A DNA stretch of 64,000 nt from assembly GCF_000006565.2 (NCBI RefSeq), contig NC_031477.1, forward strand, positions 5,542,183 to 5,606,182, read 5' to 3'. A program made the translations under genes and the position numbers. The notes under the pieces are model-generated. The model made no database searches and was not told where the DNA came from. It saw only the letters and a list, made by a program, of their open reading frames with translations. Origin of the DNA: Toxoplasma gondii ME49. Taxonomy: Eukaryota > Apicomplexa > Conoidasida > Eucoccidiorida > Sarcocystidae. Shown one piece after another: positions 34,901 through 48,300 of the stretch; the first letter of the stretch is position 1; each line of letters opens with the position of its first letter.

Positions 34901-37900
34901 GAAGAAGCTGCTCGCGAGCAGGCCGCGTCTGCGGACGGCGGAGACATGGTGTCTCCTCCGGTCAAGCGCCGAAATCGGGGCGCCGAGGGGTCTGAAGAGG
35001 GCGGTGTCGTGTCTGTGTCTGCGGGGAAGAAACGAGAAGCAGATTTCGACATGTTCAAGGCGAAACTGTCACAGAAGCTGAATCGTGAGATCGACGGAGA
35101 CACTTTGCTGAAGGACGAGGTGGACGGCGGCGTTGGCTGTCCAGACCGCGCCACATGGCGACAAAAGTACTACCGCCAGAAGTTCCACCTGCCCGCCGAA
35201 AGCGATCGAAAGGATGTGGAGCAGCTCGCGAGCGACGTCGCTCTCGCGTACATCGTCGGCCTCCAGTGGGTGCTGCTCTACTACTACCAAGGATGCAACA
35301 GCTTCGACTGGTTCTTCCCCTTCCACTACGCGCCGCTGGCCGTCGACCTCGCGGACGAGCTGCAGAGACGCCTCAAACTGGACGATCAGAAGGAAGAACG
35401 CGAGCGACGAGGAAGCGCCTTGGGCAGCGTCCAAGGACTCCCCCGGTGCGGCCACTCCCGAGGCGTCTCTCTGGGACAAGACGGAAACTTCGAGGTGAGA
35501 GCCGGCGAAGGAAGGACAGAGTTGAAACAGACAGCGGGCGAAGAGACGAGGGACAGTGCCAAGACTAGAGAGGGCAGAGGACGCAGAGAATCGACTGAGC
35601 GTCTTCTGGACATGTCGAGAACGGGAGTGCGGGCAGGTCGTGTCTGTTGCGGAGACAGAATGCGTTTGTGCCTCCGGTGTGTAACTGGGTGAAGTCGCCT
35701 TCGTGTCCTTTCTGTAGGGATGCGTTGATTGAACGATACTCAAGCGCTGTTAGAGGAGAAGCACACACCTTAGATTATTTGCAAAATTCGTGGTGACGGT
35801 CCGCATATGTCGCTGTACCCACGCGTACGAGTAGATGAATGAATGAGGGGCGGGGCAGGAGATTTGCATGCGCCAGAACGGGAGACACAAGCGAAGGAGA
35901 CTTTCCCTCGCAAGTTTCAAACTGCAGACACCAGGTCGCGACTAGCAAACGGAGTAAACAGCTCTTCCGACGTACATCCAGACGAAAGTGACAGGGGCAT
36001 CGCGAGAAGAAAGGAGAAAGCAGCAACCAGACTGGAGTGGCGGAAGCGTTTTCCGCGGACCTTCGAAAAACACCAAGTAGAGAAGAACGAGGGGGGGCAT
36101 GAGAGAAGCGCAACCGACGCGTCGCAAGAAAAAAACGAGAGGAGAGAGACCTGCGTTCGGATTCGTTTTCGCTGTTCAGATCTCCTTCACTCTAGGCACT
36201 CCCTTCAGAGCGTTTGAGCAGCTGATGGCGGTGTTGCCTCCGTACAGTGCCTCTTGTTTACCGCGCGAGCATGCAGCCGTCATGATGAATCCTCGATCTG
36301 CAATTGCGGACTTCTATCCGTCCGACGTGAAGATGGACCCCAACGGGAAGAGGTGAGAAAACGGCCAGCTAAAAGCGTTCGAGTTCAGTATTGTTTTGCG
36401 GCATTATGCTCCTTCCACATCGGTTCTCTCCCAGCCGTGACAGATGCATTACTGATACCACTCGTCCTAACGGCGAGAGCAACATTAAACTGCTTCTCTT
36501 CGCCGCCGGAAACGCGACAGAGGCCGTCACCTCGAGCGCCTGTCTGTAGGTCTCACCATCCGCGTCGTCCCTGTGTCGTTCACTGTCGACTCTCGCGGGT
36601 GTCCGTTTCTGTCGAGGTCGAGATGAGGCTTTTGAAGAGGTTCACACGCCGGGGTGGCGAGAAACAGACTCTTTTTTTGCGACAGTCCTTGCACACAAAA
36701 GCGAATGCGGCTTCTGCGTGCATCCCACAGGAAGCACGGTGTTGTCATGTTTTCTCGTTTGTTTTTGAATAGAAGCTCCACACTGTGTGCCGTGAGCTCT
36801 TCGACACTTTGCATGCAAGAGGACGCAAGAAAACAAGAGTGTTCGCTGGGGCTTTACGCGGTCGCTGACTGTCGTTTCGAACCTGTTCGGCTCTGTTCAC
36901 AGTGTCTAGGGTAGGAATACGAGAAGCAGAGGACTGTTTTTCTGGAGCACTGTCGAAACGAAAGAAAGGGCGTATGGTCGGATGCGAAGGCTCTTCCTTT
37001 CTGTGCATCGGGTCTTTTCGCCAGCGCATGCACTCAGCGGGGAAGAAAATTCGCTTGAGTTTCTGTGTTCAGACACCAGTGGCAGTGGGTGGTGCTGTTG
37101 CCATTCATCGATGAGAACCGTTTGCTGCGGACTTGCAAGCCTCTGGAAAAATTCCTGACCCTCGAGGAGCGCGAGCGCAATCGACGCGGCAGCGACCGAC
37201 TGTACGTACACCGCAGCCACCCGCTGGCGCGAACGCTGGCTGAAGTGTCTCCCGAACACGGGCAGGGCGTGACGGTGCACGACGAGGAAGCAGAGGCGGA
37301 AGCTGAGAGCTCAGCAGGATACAGTGGAGTGCGTGGAGAAGGCCGACTCATCGAGGGCGATTCGACGTCTATGGGAATGACCGGAAAGCTGTTTTTCAAC
37401 CAGTTCTCCGTTCTGCCAGGCGAACATGTAGTCAGTCCAATTGGTGAGCAGAAACGCATGCACTTTACAGTCACGGCGTCTTCTTGTCGGCGACATGCAT
37501 CCCCTAACGCTGGGCAAGTTCCGCATGCATAGTTACCTTGTTCCAGTGGCCCAACGCTGAGACAGAGGAGACGTGTAAAATAAGCGACGAAAAGGAAGAC
37601 AGTGGGGAGAGGGGAGTTCGGTCGAACGAAAGGAGCAAAAAGCAAAGACGAGAACGCTTCGTCCACTTTCGTCAGGAAAGGCGACCACGTTTTGTCGCAG
37701 ATCGTAGAGCGCATAGACAGTGTCAGAGTGCAGCCTGGACCGCGTGTCTTCAAAGAGAAGGAGTGCTGGGCGCGGAGAAAATGGCGGATTTTCGTTTTTC
37801 ATCGAGGTTAACTCACATCCGCTGGGTTGTAGGCGTTGGATAAGCATTGCGGTTCGCGGGCGTCGACAAGCCGCGGCGAAGCGGGAGCATACGTGTGCTT

Positions 37901-39257
37901 GCTCCAGTTGCCCTTTTTTCTTGTGTACTTCAGTTCGCATGACTCTGGGGGTGCAGAAGTGGAATTTCAGTTGTTTACCTGCTGCTCTGTTGTAGCGACT
38001 TTCGAACTGACGAGAAACGGAGACGGAAGACGCGTCTGAGGTGTGCGTGTGGCAAACAGAGTAGAGACGACTCGGTTTGAAAGGGAAAAGGCGTCCGGCG
38101 TCTGAGGGTTCATGAAGAGGTTTCGGGGTCGGCGTTCTCAAATTTGGTCGAGGCAAACGCGAATGTTGTGTTTCCTGTCTGCAGAGGGACTTCCTGATTT
38201 TACTTCCGTCGCCGTCTGCTGTTTCTACACTCCGCTGCGTTTGCCCCAGCAGCACCGCTCTGTCTTGCTCGAAGGTGTGAAGCCCTATGTGCCGATTCTG
38301 GAGCGTTTTGACCTCGAGGTACGCAAAAAAAGAGTTGGTGGGAAAACTTTCCACGGGCGCGACCGTGCAGCGTCGCTTGCCGCACGGGCGACTTTCGTTC
38401 TTTAGTGTGTGCCTGTTCGTGGAGAAAAACGTTTCTCCTTCCAGGTTCCCCAGAGGGGAGTGGAGACAGAACTCACGTCTGGCCCGTGTCTTTCGTGTCG
38501 ATGTATCCCGGGATCTCCACATCCTCTCTGAAGGCGCGTGTCAGATATGTGCTGTGTTTCTGTGTCCCCGGCTTGTGTTTAGGACGAAGAGCGGAAAGAT
38601 CGGGCGTTCAGCGGAGCGATTGCGCGCCGCATTGTGATGCACTGTCTGAGTTCCCGGCACCGAGAGTACTCTCGCCAGGACCGGCAGCCGGGCTTCGAGA
38701 GACCGCCGTGGCAAGAGAGAGGCGCCGGGATGATTCCGCACGGAAGACGGCCGCCTTACCCACCGGGCAATTTTCCTCCCGGCCCGAATTTTCCCTGCCG
38801 CCCCGGCTTCTCCCACGGCGTGCCAGACCCGCCTCTCTTGTACTCCGTTCCCGGTGGAGTGCATGCAGGTGGTTCTGCCGCGTGGAATGCACCTGGACTG
38901 ATTCCAGGCGATCCGTGGGCGCAGCAGTTTGCGGCGCCGGGGTACGGAAGACCGCAAAGCCAAGGCGCGGGTCTGTTGTCTGCGCCAGTGCACGGCGGGT
39001 ACGGAAGCCGGCCACCGTACGCAGATGTCCGGTGCATGCAAAGCATGCAAAATTCCCGCGGACTCATGGGACCTGGCTACGCACCGTACCGGAATGCGAA
39101 TCCAGGGTACAGTGCAGGTGGGAATTACCAGAGTCCGCAGGGAACAGGGTACGTTGATTACCAGTTTCCTGCTCGCGGTGGTTACGGAAATCACTCACGA
39201 GGAGGGCGGCGCGACGGCCGATACGAAGACTCGAAATCGAGACAGTACGGCCGGTAG
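29775..39257 (+). CDS. XRN2: 5'-3' exoribonuclease 2 (XRN2/RAT1), 11 exons
   Basis: Nuclear 5'-3' exoribonuclease; in other eukaryotes it degrades 5'-monophosphate RNA in rRNA processing and transcription termination. Exons: 29775-30044, 30867-30969, 31418-31628, 32160-32294, 32685-33072, 33660-33938, 34514-35494, 36180-36352, 37073-37443, 38185-38318, 38583-39257; all in phase, 1239 residues. It starts [15 protein letters not shown]. Catalytic-region motifs: [60 protein letters not shown] (251-265), [20 protein letters not shown] knuckle (Cys284, Cys287, His292, Cys297) and HPC rather than HQC after NGII favour XRN2 over XRN1. The second conserved region follows in [10 protein letters not shown] and [21 protein letters not shown], then [14 protein letters not shown]. 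Insertions: a Gln/Lys/Glu stretch near residues 30-70 and about 170 Ala/Glu/Gly-rich residues in exon 7. The tail is Pro/Gly/Tyr-rich. The exon 7 acceptor has an in-frame alternative at 34463. Confidence 0.95.
31057..32012. repeat. TA microsatellites in XRN2 introns 2 and 3
   Basis: TA/TACATA tracts at about 31057-31180 (intron 2), 31736-31800 and 31937-32012 (intron 3, the last with TAGA units). Exon 3 (31418-31628) lies between them. Confidence 0.92.
34145..34190. repeat. TA microsatellite in XRN2 intron 6
   Basis: TATACA/TA run. It is the last substantial TA microsatellite in the window; none comparable follows to position 64000. Confidence 0.93.
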
Positions 39258-42200
39258 ACGAGCTGGACTGGGGTCTGATAGGTTGAGAGGAAAAAGACAA
39301 ACCGCCGTGAAACAGACAACACGCAAATGGAGTTAACGCAGCAGGTGTAGGGGGGGCGATTCGAGGGGAAATCTGAGTCGCGCAGAGTGAGAAAACTTGT
39401 TTTTCTGCTCGCGTGTAAAAGGGGTCTCATAGGAGAGGATTGTGCATCGCATGTCACTGATCTTGTCGAGTTGTCTTTGTGCCTCTTCCGATCATTGGTG
39501 TTAAGAAGCGCTACATGTGCAGGTCGCGCGGATTTCGACGCCGCGAAATGCGCTTCAGTTTGTCCAGCGTTTTGTTGTCGAGGCTCTTCAGTGGGAAGGT
39601 GCCACGCGAAACCACACTTTCTTTCGTTTTCAATCGTACAGAAGTGGAAAGGATTGTCTAAACTTTTCTTTAATCGGATCTACTACCACGGAACCTCTTT
39701 GTCAGGTTGCGCAGGGGGTGGGTCTGTGGTCCTAGCTTGTAGGGCCCTCCGGAGGTCACGTTATCCAAATGATCACCACTAGCTCATTCTGCTGCGGAAT
39801 CGCGGCATGTGTTACGATTGTCTTAAAGAACATATGTTGGTTTGAACTTCATTATTCATGTCTGAAATTCTTTGTGCTCGACGCAGCAGATGCTCTGAGC
39901 TCGAAAATGGCGTGCGCCTTGAGGGGGATCGCACTGACGTTTAGATGCACACAAGGTCTGTGTACAACCCTTGCAGCAAGCAATTAGCAGTAGGGCAGTT
40001 ACTGAAGACGCAAGGCTAGGAGATTTATGTGGTTGTTTTTCTTCAAATATCCTCTACTGTTCTGCCGAAAACACTCAGGCAGGCACATCACATCACCAGG
40101 GACAACCACACACAGATACTGCAAACTTCGAAAGCATCGCTTACCCCCCACGAACGACCGAGCGACACCGCCAGTCATATAAACAAAAGGCGCCAAGAAA
40201 AGTCTTACCTGACCGTCTGTGTCACAGTACCCACAGTACCCGTGACAACCTCCACGTCTTTGCATCATTAGGTGTGTTGCTGTTGAGCCCCTCGATTCGC
40301 CAGCAGCAACGGTTCCGGTTGCCACCTTGAGTTGGCAGAACCAGATGAAAACGAACCGTGTTAAAGTGCTCTGTGCCACAGTGTGCTTTCGGGTAGTGAC
40401 CCTGAAAGCCTTGAAACTGTGCGACTGGTCCTGTACAGTAGACTTTCTTACTGAGCACGGCAATCCTCACACGTGGCAGCACCTGCAGCACGAACACTGG
40501 AACTCGATCTGTCGGATAAACCCGACTTCCACCGGTCAAAGGTGTGTGTCTCTAGTCGCCCCCCCTCCAAATATTTCTGCGGCATCCGCCTTTATTCAGA
40601 GGGAATCCAAGTGAAGCCCCTCTCTGAGCGACGGGACATGCATCCGTGTTCAGAATCGGCGCATTCCGCATCGTCCAACCCCGCTGACCAACGACGTCAA
40701 ATCGCACTCCTTGATCCTAACAACTCCATAGATTCCCTAAACATGTCCTCGTAGATACGGCAGATGGATCCACGTTTGACGCTATGCTTGCTTAGCTCCA
40801 GCACAGAAACGTGGAAAAAAGTAGCGCTCGTTTGTCGCTGCTTACCACTGGGTGGCTGCGTCTAGACGGCCATTGTGTGGTGCCTAGGGTACAGAACGGA
40901 ACGTTATATCCTGTGCAGAAGCCACCAGGCTGAAGAACGGAATGGCAAAATGTTTTCAGCTCAAACCAAATTGACAAAATCCGGAATTCCCCGGTGATGC
41001 ATTGCACTCTTCGCTTTACTGGTTTGTCGCGCGGCCAAGGTCCACATCGTGCGTAAGCGATCCTTTGACACAAAGCTGTTCCAATCGTCCACGTCTACAT
41101 TCCTTCGTAGGCACAGATGAAAACAAGTGAACGCGAAGTGTTGCTGTGACAAAGACAAATCATGGGTTATCAGAATGCAGTTACCATGATTGTAGCACTA
41201 GAACCCGATCACCATGCATCAATTCACAGGACGCAGTGATTGTATAACTGGGCTCCGCAACCATGGCTTGTATTTCCCGATAGTTGCCAGAGGCTTGGAC
41301 ATTGACGCAAGTTTGACAGTTTGCGTTTTCCGCCTGATATGGCGACAGCAAAACAAGGAAGCCATGATGTTGGACTTAGTTCGGCCCTGGACAAAGCCAC
41401 TAATCACCACGCTGGAAAACGCACCTGTTCGGACAAGAAGCGCAGACTGCGCACAATTAAGACCGCAGATGTGTCTCCGATTCACAGGGCACTATCGCAT
41501 CGGTGTTAAACCCTGACCAGAGGGTACCCAACAAACGCGAGAGACTCTTTTCCTGGCGGTCAACCAATCCTGCTCATGATGTCCGTGCTGACACGACCGC
41601 CGAACTAATATCGGCGGGACGAAAGTGACAAAGCTCGCGAAAGAGCGCACTCACGGGTTGTTCGTTCCCCGCGCAGCATGATCTTTTGGTCGTGTGTAGG
41701 CAGTGGGCTGGTATGATTGTGACTATGTGAACAGAGAAAGGTGCAACAGTCCGGGTGATAACACTGTCTTGCATTTTGAACCGGAGGAGTTGGCCAACAG
41801 CAAGGCTGGGAAATTGGCGCACATCCACTGGGCTCCACTACCTATTATTCTTCCACGCCGTGCCGAAACTGCATTTGCTCTTCTCACATGCCGACCTGCC
41901 GAAGCTCGTTCACACGTGAAGGCTGTCGGCTTGCCCATCAGATTTTTCCAAGTTACTCAACAGAGGGCCTCTGCTATTGCATGCCCTGACACTCAATATG
42001 TAATTCAGTGCTCCCCACGCCATAAATCAGGAAGTTGTGCACAGTGGCGGCCGCAGCGACTGTGAGCTGTGCACCGATCTCCCCAAGGTTGAAGCGGCAA
42101 GCGGCCTGCTCTGTAGAACCGTGGGTTTGTAGACAAAATGCTCCACAAGGCGCTGACCACGAGGGTCGCGCTGCGAAAAGCAGTACAAGTAGCAAAACAT

Positions 42201-43793
42201 TTTGCTGTGACTCCAGATTCACACTGCCAACGAGGCAGTTCCGATATCCGTAACATGGTACTGCGGTGTTGCGGTTCCGTTGTCCCAGTATCGCTTTCTA
42301 CGTAACACATTTTAAAGAAAAGCCTGATATCGCAGAGGGCGTTTGTCCGTGCCCCGGCGACATGACAAGGACGGCTTGAGCACCATCCGCGGCGAAATGC
42401 AGCAACGTTCTCAAGGGTTTTTTCACTCCCCCTTGGGAACACAGAGCGCGCCTACGAAAGCTGTCACGACAATGGTCCACGACTGAGGCTTACTATCTCC
42501 CCAGTGCTGCGTACCCTTGTATCAAAAAATTTTATCGAGCTCTGTACACCTCTCAGATACGAGCCTGTGTCTTCCCAACTCAACTTCGCGGACATTTCAC
42601 GGCTGCGAAACCGTGCACGAAATCCGCCGTCCTGATGGACTGCTGGAACGACCGTGGCCGCACGTGTTTCGATCTTTTCATGCTACTCTGTTTCGCTACC
42701 AGAACGTCCACTGGGCGTATGCGCAGTCAAGGTATCGTCACTGTCACAAGAATCGCTTGCACGCTCCGCGGAAGAGATCGTTTGCGACTCCTTTACCCGC
42801 GCTCGGTCTGAACAAAAAGACTGTCAGCTCGACGTAGCACACACGTGGGGGGTATATGCTACCTCATGGCAGCCTAAGATATTCAAAGGACCTCTCGTGG
42901 AAACACGGGTTCCGGTTTTTCCTGAGTGCAGCCATCTTCATACGACAAATCGACACATATGCTGGACGATGCCTCACTCATGAACACAATACACCAAACA
43001 TGTGCGCAAATGTACCTCGTGATAATGGGGGCACCGGCCCCTTTGTCCCGCTGGTGTGGCGTGACCCTGCAAGACGCACTGCTTGCACTCAGGAGCACGC
43101 AAACCGCGGGAGATCCAGTTGATACTCACACACATCTCATTTCTCCGACAACTCGCTGCAGGGCAGACACCAGCGGAATGCGACGTGGACAGGGAAACGT
43201 TTCGTGCCCGCAGCAAAGGCAAAAATGATTGTTTCGCTGCTGGGGTCGTCGCCATTGCAGCGGTGCGATCCCGCACAAAAACACTGGGGAAAAGCAAGTC
43301 CCTGTCCGATCAACGCAGGGCGCGCGGGTCCCCTTCAGATGGCTCGACCTCAAACACATTTATTGGGAGAAGCTTTCAGAGAAGGAATTCCGCGAAGTTC
43401 CATGTACGCCTGTCTGCACGCGGCTCCCCGATATCGAATGCGCTTCGGGTTTGCTGCCTTGCTTCTGTGTCTCGCGTATCACTGTGATGGAAAACAATGC
43501 AAAACTTTGGGCAACCGTATCGCACCCGGGTCGCTGACAGGACACATACACAAAAGCAACTTTTTGAGAGCACGAAAACAGCGGGCCTTCCACCCGCCTT
43601 GCACATTTGCAATCCCGAACACGCACTCGGGTGTCACACAACATGTTCACACCGCTCACGTTTTTTGTGCTGCCTTTGGCAGCCTCGCATGCGTCACGCG
43701 GAAGCTCCTCTGCGTTTTTACTGTGTTCCATGGAGTCATCCGTTCCGCACACGGAACTCCAAGCGGCACAGCGACACGCACACTTTTTTACGT
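39258..43793. other. 4.5-kb convergent intergenic region, no gene seen
   Basis: Lies between the stops of XRN2 (+) and the large minus-strand gene at 43794, so it must hold both 3' untranslated regions. Base composition is balanced, with no TA or GA tracts. Open frames are at most about 220 codons, lack family motifs and sit in competing frames. No tRNA, rRNA or repeat structure was recognised. Confidence 0.55.
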
Positions 43794-46700
43794 TCACACT
43801 TTTTTGTCCGGTTTCGGTGTCCCTGTTTGCATTAGACCAGCGAGACTCAGCTGGAGCTGTTGCTGCTGCTGAATGCTCTGTTGCAGGAGTTGCTGATTCA
43901 CCAGTTGCTGTTGCTGTTGCTGGAGCAACTGTTGGGTCTGGACCACGGCAGCAGCTTGCTGCTCGGACATTCCGTTCAGGAGACAGCCGTAGTATTGCGC
44001 ATACATCATGAGCTGCTGCATGTCCGCCCCCTGCAGATTCGAGTTTCCGTACATTTGCTGCTGGGACAGCAGCGCCACCAACTGCTGCTGCATAGCCTGT
44101 TGAGAGCCTCCGCTCGCGCCCATCATCGCCATGGCCGCAGCCATCGAGTTTCCGCCTTGGCCACCGTCTTGCAGACCTGAGGCGAGCTGCTTTGCGAACT
44201 GAGCAAATGCGTTCTGTGCCGAAGACTCTTGGCCTCCGATGCCGAAAGACTGGGGCTGCATCACAGAGGAGGCCGACAAGTTGCTTTTGTCTTCTGAATC
44301 GGACTCCACAGTGGGTCCAATTCCTGGAGGCGCAGACCCCGTCCTGAACTTGTCTGCTTCCACGCCTGGCGCGTCTCCCATCTGCCCGTGCCCCGCGCCG
44401 AACGCGCCCGGAGACGGGCCGCCCGCCTCGGGCCCCTTCTGAATTGTCCACTGAGGGGGACCTGGGAGCGAAGGAACTCGGGAGCCATCGTCTCGGCTGC
44501 CATCTGCAAACCCCGACCCAGAACCGCCAAACGGAGGCCGCCGGAAGTCTCGACTCAAGTTTGGTCTCCCCTGGCGCCGGCCGAAGCCGCCGGCCTGTTC
44601 CTTGTCCCCGAAGCGGCTGCCGCGCTCGCCACTATCCGCGAATCGGTCGAAGCCGCTTCTGTCTCCGCCTGAGAAACGTCCGAACTGGCTGTTTCCGCGG
44701 GGGTCCTCAAACCCAGACGACCAACCGGAAATGCGCCTGCTGCCCCGATCCTCGCCCCGGCCACCCACGCCCGAGCCGCTCTCCATCCGGGCTCTAAAGT
44801 CGCCGCCTCTCTCGCCCATGGAACCCCCGAACTCAGCAGGGTTTTGGTTTCCGTATCCGAAGTTGCTGAAGTTTTTGTTGTCGCGCGCCGCGTTTCGAAA
44901 GCTGCCATCGCGGAACCTGCGAAACTCGTCTTGATCACGGGGCCCGTCTCGGGGCCACATGTCCCCGCGGTCCCCATATCTGTCCGACGAAACACGGTCC
45001 CCAAATCTGTCGGACGAAAACCCGCGCACGCGCCCCGGCTCGTGGCGGTCGCCGCCCGCGCCAGGCGACTCATCTGAAAAGCCAAACCCGCGGCCTCTGA
45101 ACCCGGGGCCTTCAAACCCCTGGGTTCCCCCGGTGTTCGAGTACATGCCGCCTCGGTTTTGCGGACCGTACCCGCGGTCGAAATCGTCTCGACCCCTGCC
45201 CTCGTAGTCACCTGGGGGTCTTCTGGAACGGTCGGGGAAAGGGCCTCTGCCTCCGGACTCGTTGCAGCCACGGGCGCCGCTGCCAAAGCCGTCGTCCGAG
45301 GGCCCCCGGCCGCCCCGGGTCCCCTCGAAGCCGAAGCCACCGCATCCCGGGCCAAAGGGTCTTTTCTCCTCTCCAAAGCCGTGCCTCGTTAGGGAGCCGT
45401 CGCGCATGCCTTCAGGGCCCCCGAAGCCCGCAGGTCCCGGGCCTCTCCGCATGTAAGGCCCGCGCTCGGTGGGACTGCTAGCTTGATTATGGTAGCCCTC
45501 GCGGTCGCCTTCGGGTCCACCTGGCCCCCAGGAGCCGCAAGGGCCCCTCCGACCGCCGGTCTCGCCCCCCGGGCCTCTGGGGTACTGCGGGGACTTCATC
45601 GGCTCCCTGCCGTAGAAGTCCCGGTCTTGGCCTTCATACCCGCGATACCCCATCTCGCCTGCAGACTTCGACACGTAGTCGGGATCGTACATTCGTGGTG
45701 GCTCCGCTCCGGGCGGAGGAGGGCTCCGGGGTTCGTAGAGTCTTCCGGGGAAGGGTCCAGGGGGGCCCGGGGGCGTGGGCCCGTCCCGCCGCCCCCCCTC
45801 TCCAAACCCAGGCGCCGGTGGAGCCCCAGGCGGCGGAGGGCAGAAGAGCGGGGGCGAAGCGCCAGGGGGATACGGGGGTTGCGAAACCCCTGGGGCGCAG
45901 GGGACACCTCGCGGAGCCATGCCGGGGATTGGAGGCAAGAAGGGAGGCGCGGGGAAGCCTGGCGTGACCGGGGGCCCGAAGGGGGCAGGCGGCGGTGGCA
46001 GAACTGCGCCTGCGGGTCGGATCCCGGGGAAGGGGGGCGGCGGCGCGACACCGGGGCGCGACCCCATGAAGGGCCCTGGGGCCCCGGGTCGCGCGCCAGT
46101 CCGAAAGCCCTTCTTGGGCGCGGCGACGTTCCGGTTTCGTTGTCGCGCCGCATTCTCCGCCTGGGCGACTTCCTGGGCGCGCGCGAAAAGTTCCTTGTCT
46201 CGTCGCTTCCCTCGCAGATACAGCAGCTTGTAGAGCGACGAGGGGTAGCCCTGGATCATTTGCTGGCGCATGCGTCCGAAGCTGTGGGAGAGAAGCCACT
46301 CGAAGGTCGCGATGTCTGCGCACTGGACCTTCACGATATAGTGGAGTCGAAGCGGGTCTTCTTCGCGGAACTGAATCAGGCGGTACGCAATTTGCTTCTG
46401 ACTGTACAGCCCTTGTCCCTTGGTGTGGAGCTCAGGGATCGACAGCTCGTCGATGTTCGGAGGTTCAGGCACTGCGGGCGCGCTCTGCTCAGCTGTCGCT
46501 TCTCCCTGGGTTTCCTCGACCTTTTTCTCGGCCATCTCAGCCGTCGCATCTTCTTCGTCCTTGACGGCTTCCTCCAAGTCTTCCAGCTTGGCTTCCAAGC
46601 GGCGCTTCTTCGCCGCGGGCGTGTCATGCTCTGTGCCGTCCTCGGAGACATGTCCCTTCGAGTCTTCGTCTGACGCAGCCGCAGCTTCTTTCTCGCTTTT

Positions 46701-47611
46701 CACGCTCGCCTCTTTTTTCTTCTCCACTTCCTCGCATGCCTCCTCGTTTTCCCCGTTCTCTCCCTTCATCTCCTCTTTGGACGGAGGCCCACCATCTTGC
46801 TGTCCAGTACCCTGTGTCTCTTCCTCCGCGGCTCCGGCTTTGCCTTTCGCCCCGCGCCTCCGTTTGTTCCCGTCGCCGCGTCTGCCCTTCTCGGGGGTTT
46901 CTCTGCGGCGCGTGCGAAGAGTCGTCAACAGCTGAGGGTACGGATGAGGTTGGCCGTGCAAGTCGTCGCCCGTCATGATTTCGAATCCGCTGATTTTCGC
47001 GGACTCCTGAGACGAGAGGAGACTCACCAGAAGCTCCTCCGGGGCCAGCAGCGAAGACTGAATGGGCCCGAACAACACGATGCCGTCTGCTGGGAGTCGC
47101 GCAGGCAACTTTGGCACCTCCAGAGCGCGTTCTCGACTCAGCTCCTCGTTTTCCTTCGTCTCCTCCGCATCTTGACCTTCTTCAGAGTCCTCAGCCGCCG
47201 AGGCCGCCTGCTCGTCCTTGCTCTCTTCCGCCTTCTCGCCTTCTGCCTTTTCCTCACCCTCAGTCTGTTGGTCGTCTCTTTCCTTTGCTTCTTGGCCTTC
47301 ATGTGTGCCCTCGCCCTTTTCTTCCGCCTTCTTGGCCTTCAGGGCGGCGCGCAGTTGACGCATGCGCTCCACGTGCGCCTCAAGGCGTTCTTGACGACCG
47401 TTTTGTTCTTTTCTCTCTCCATCCAGCGCGTTGGTGAGCGTCTCTGGAGTCGGGAGAGTCAGTTCCTCTTCGCCTGCAAGGTCACCGCCCTCCAGGAGAA
47501 GCTTTTGGACTCGCGTGAAGAGACGGGAGACCTCCGGAGGCATCAGAGCCGACCGGAAGCGCTCCGGAATTCCTGCCTTGCACTTTTGTCGAATCCAGTT
47601 GACGAAGACCT
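43794..47611 (-). CDS. Large acidic / Pro-Gly-Arg / Gln-rich protein, 5' exons unresolved
   Basis: One long exon of about 1272 codons whose 5' edge is an acceptor (TTTTTCAG) at 47611-47612; the frame stays open above it but that part looks intronic. Order from the N-terminus: a conserved-looking start VFVNWIRQKCKAGIPERFRS; an acidic Glu/Lys block; a compact segment (GIVLFGPIQSSLLAPEELLV, ISGFEIMTGDDLHGQPHPYP); more acidic sequence; a second folded-looking segment (KQIAYRLIQFREEDPLRLHY through SLYKLLYLRGKRRD); a proline-rich region with repeated PPPPFPG/PGVAP; a Gly/Arg/Phe-rich region with many RGG-like and GFG motifs; and a Gln/Met-rich end (QTQQLLQQQQQQLVNQQLLQ) closing PKPDKKV. The mix resembles nuclear RNA-binding or condensate-forming proteins, but I recognise no family. 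One or more short coding exons should lie in 47612-48215; a frame ending SFEYQQRRRHS before a GTGAGT donor near 47831 is one candidate. The plus-strand open frames opposite are shadows. Confidence 0.72.
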
Positions 47612-48300
47612 CTGAAAAAGGCACACAACAGACCACGATGCAGGCGCGTTTCTCCAGAAACCCGTTACATGCACTTTCTGTTGAGCCGTCTGAGTGCACC
47701 GAAGCGCAGGCACGCAACGAGGAGCCTCCGAATTCTGCGGCTTCTCTCAGAAACGACAAAAAATCACTTCCTCGTCCCTGAAGTACCCGACGGCATTTCT
47801 GGGTCACATGCAGACGCCGGTTCTCCACTCACACTGTGTCTTCTTCGCTGTTGGTACTCGAAACTGACACACGCGTCTTCACCACATTTCTGAAGCTCAA
47901 CAGAAACAAGCCTCTCAGTTTCAATTCACAGCGCCTGTGTCGTCACCGACGGAAAATCCCGAGATAGTCTTGGTCGCCGGCAACACGGAAATCTCGCGAA
48001 ATGGCCAGTTGCATGCAACGAAACTGCGAGGCGTGGTCTACGTTACTCCAAGGTCCGCGGAGGAGCGGAAGCGTCATCGTCGCCCGCGGTAGCATATTTC
48101 CAATGTACGAACACATTATTTTTGGATCTTCCCCCAGAAAGCGTCCGTTCGATCCACCAGGCAAATTCTTTATGACTGTTGTACACGACTACCCCCCTTG
48201 GCCTGCTCAAGACAGCTAGGAGAGTCGAACTGTAGCATTATACGACATTAAGGTAACTCTACATAGAGTTCTACGCGCGACATACGAACTAGAGCTTATT
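47612..48300. other. Interval upstream of the 43794 gene, probably with its first exon(s)
   Basis: Between the main exon of the large minus-strand gene and the end of the phosphatase gene. It should hold the missing first exon, promoter and leader, and perhaps the last short exon of the phosphatase gene (minus frame ending with a stop at 48216-48218). I could not choose a single phase-consistent model. Confidence 0.4.

Noticed and set aside
45483..46673. 396-codon plus-strand frame opposite the large minus-strand gene, with other plus frames at 46420-47615.
   Set aside because: They mirror Pro/Gly and Glu/Lys codons of the minus-strand exon; composition and acceptor evidence support the minus strand.
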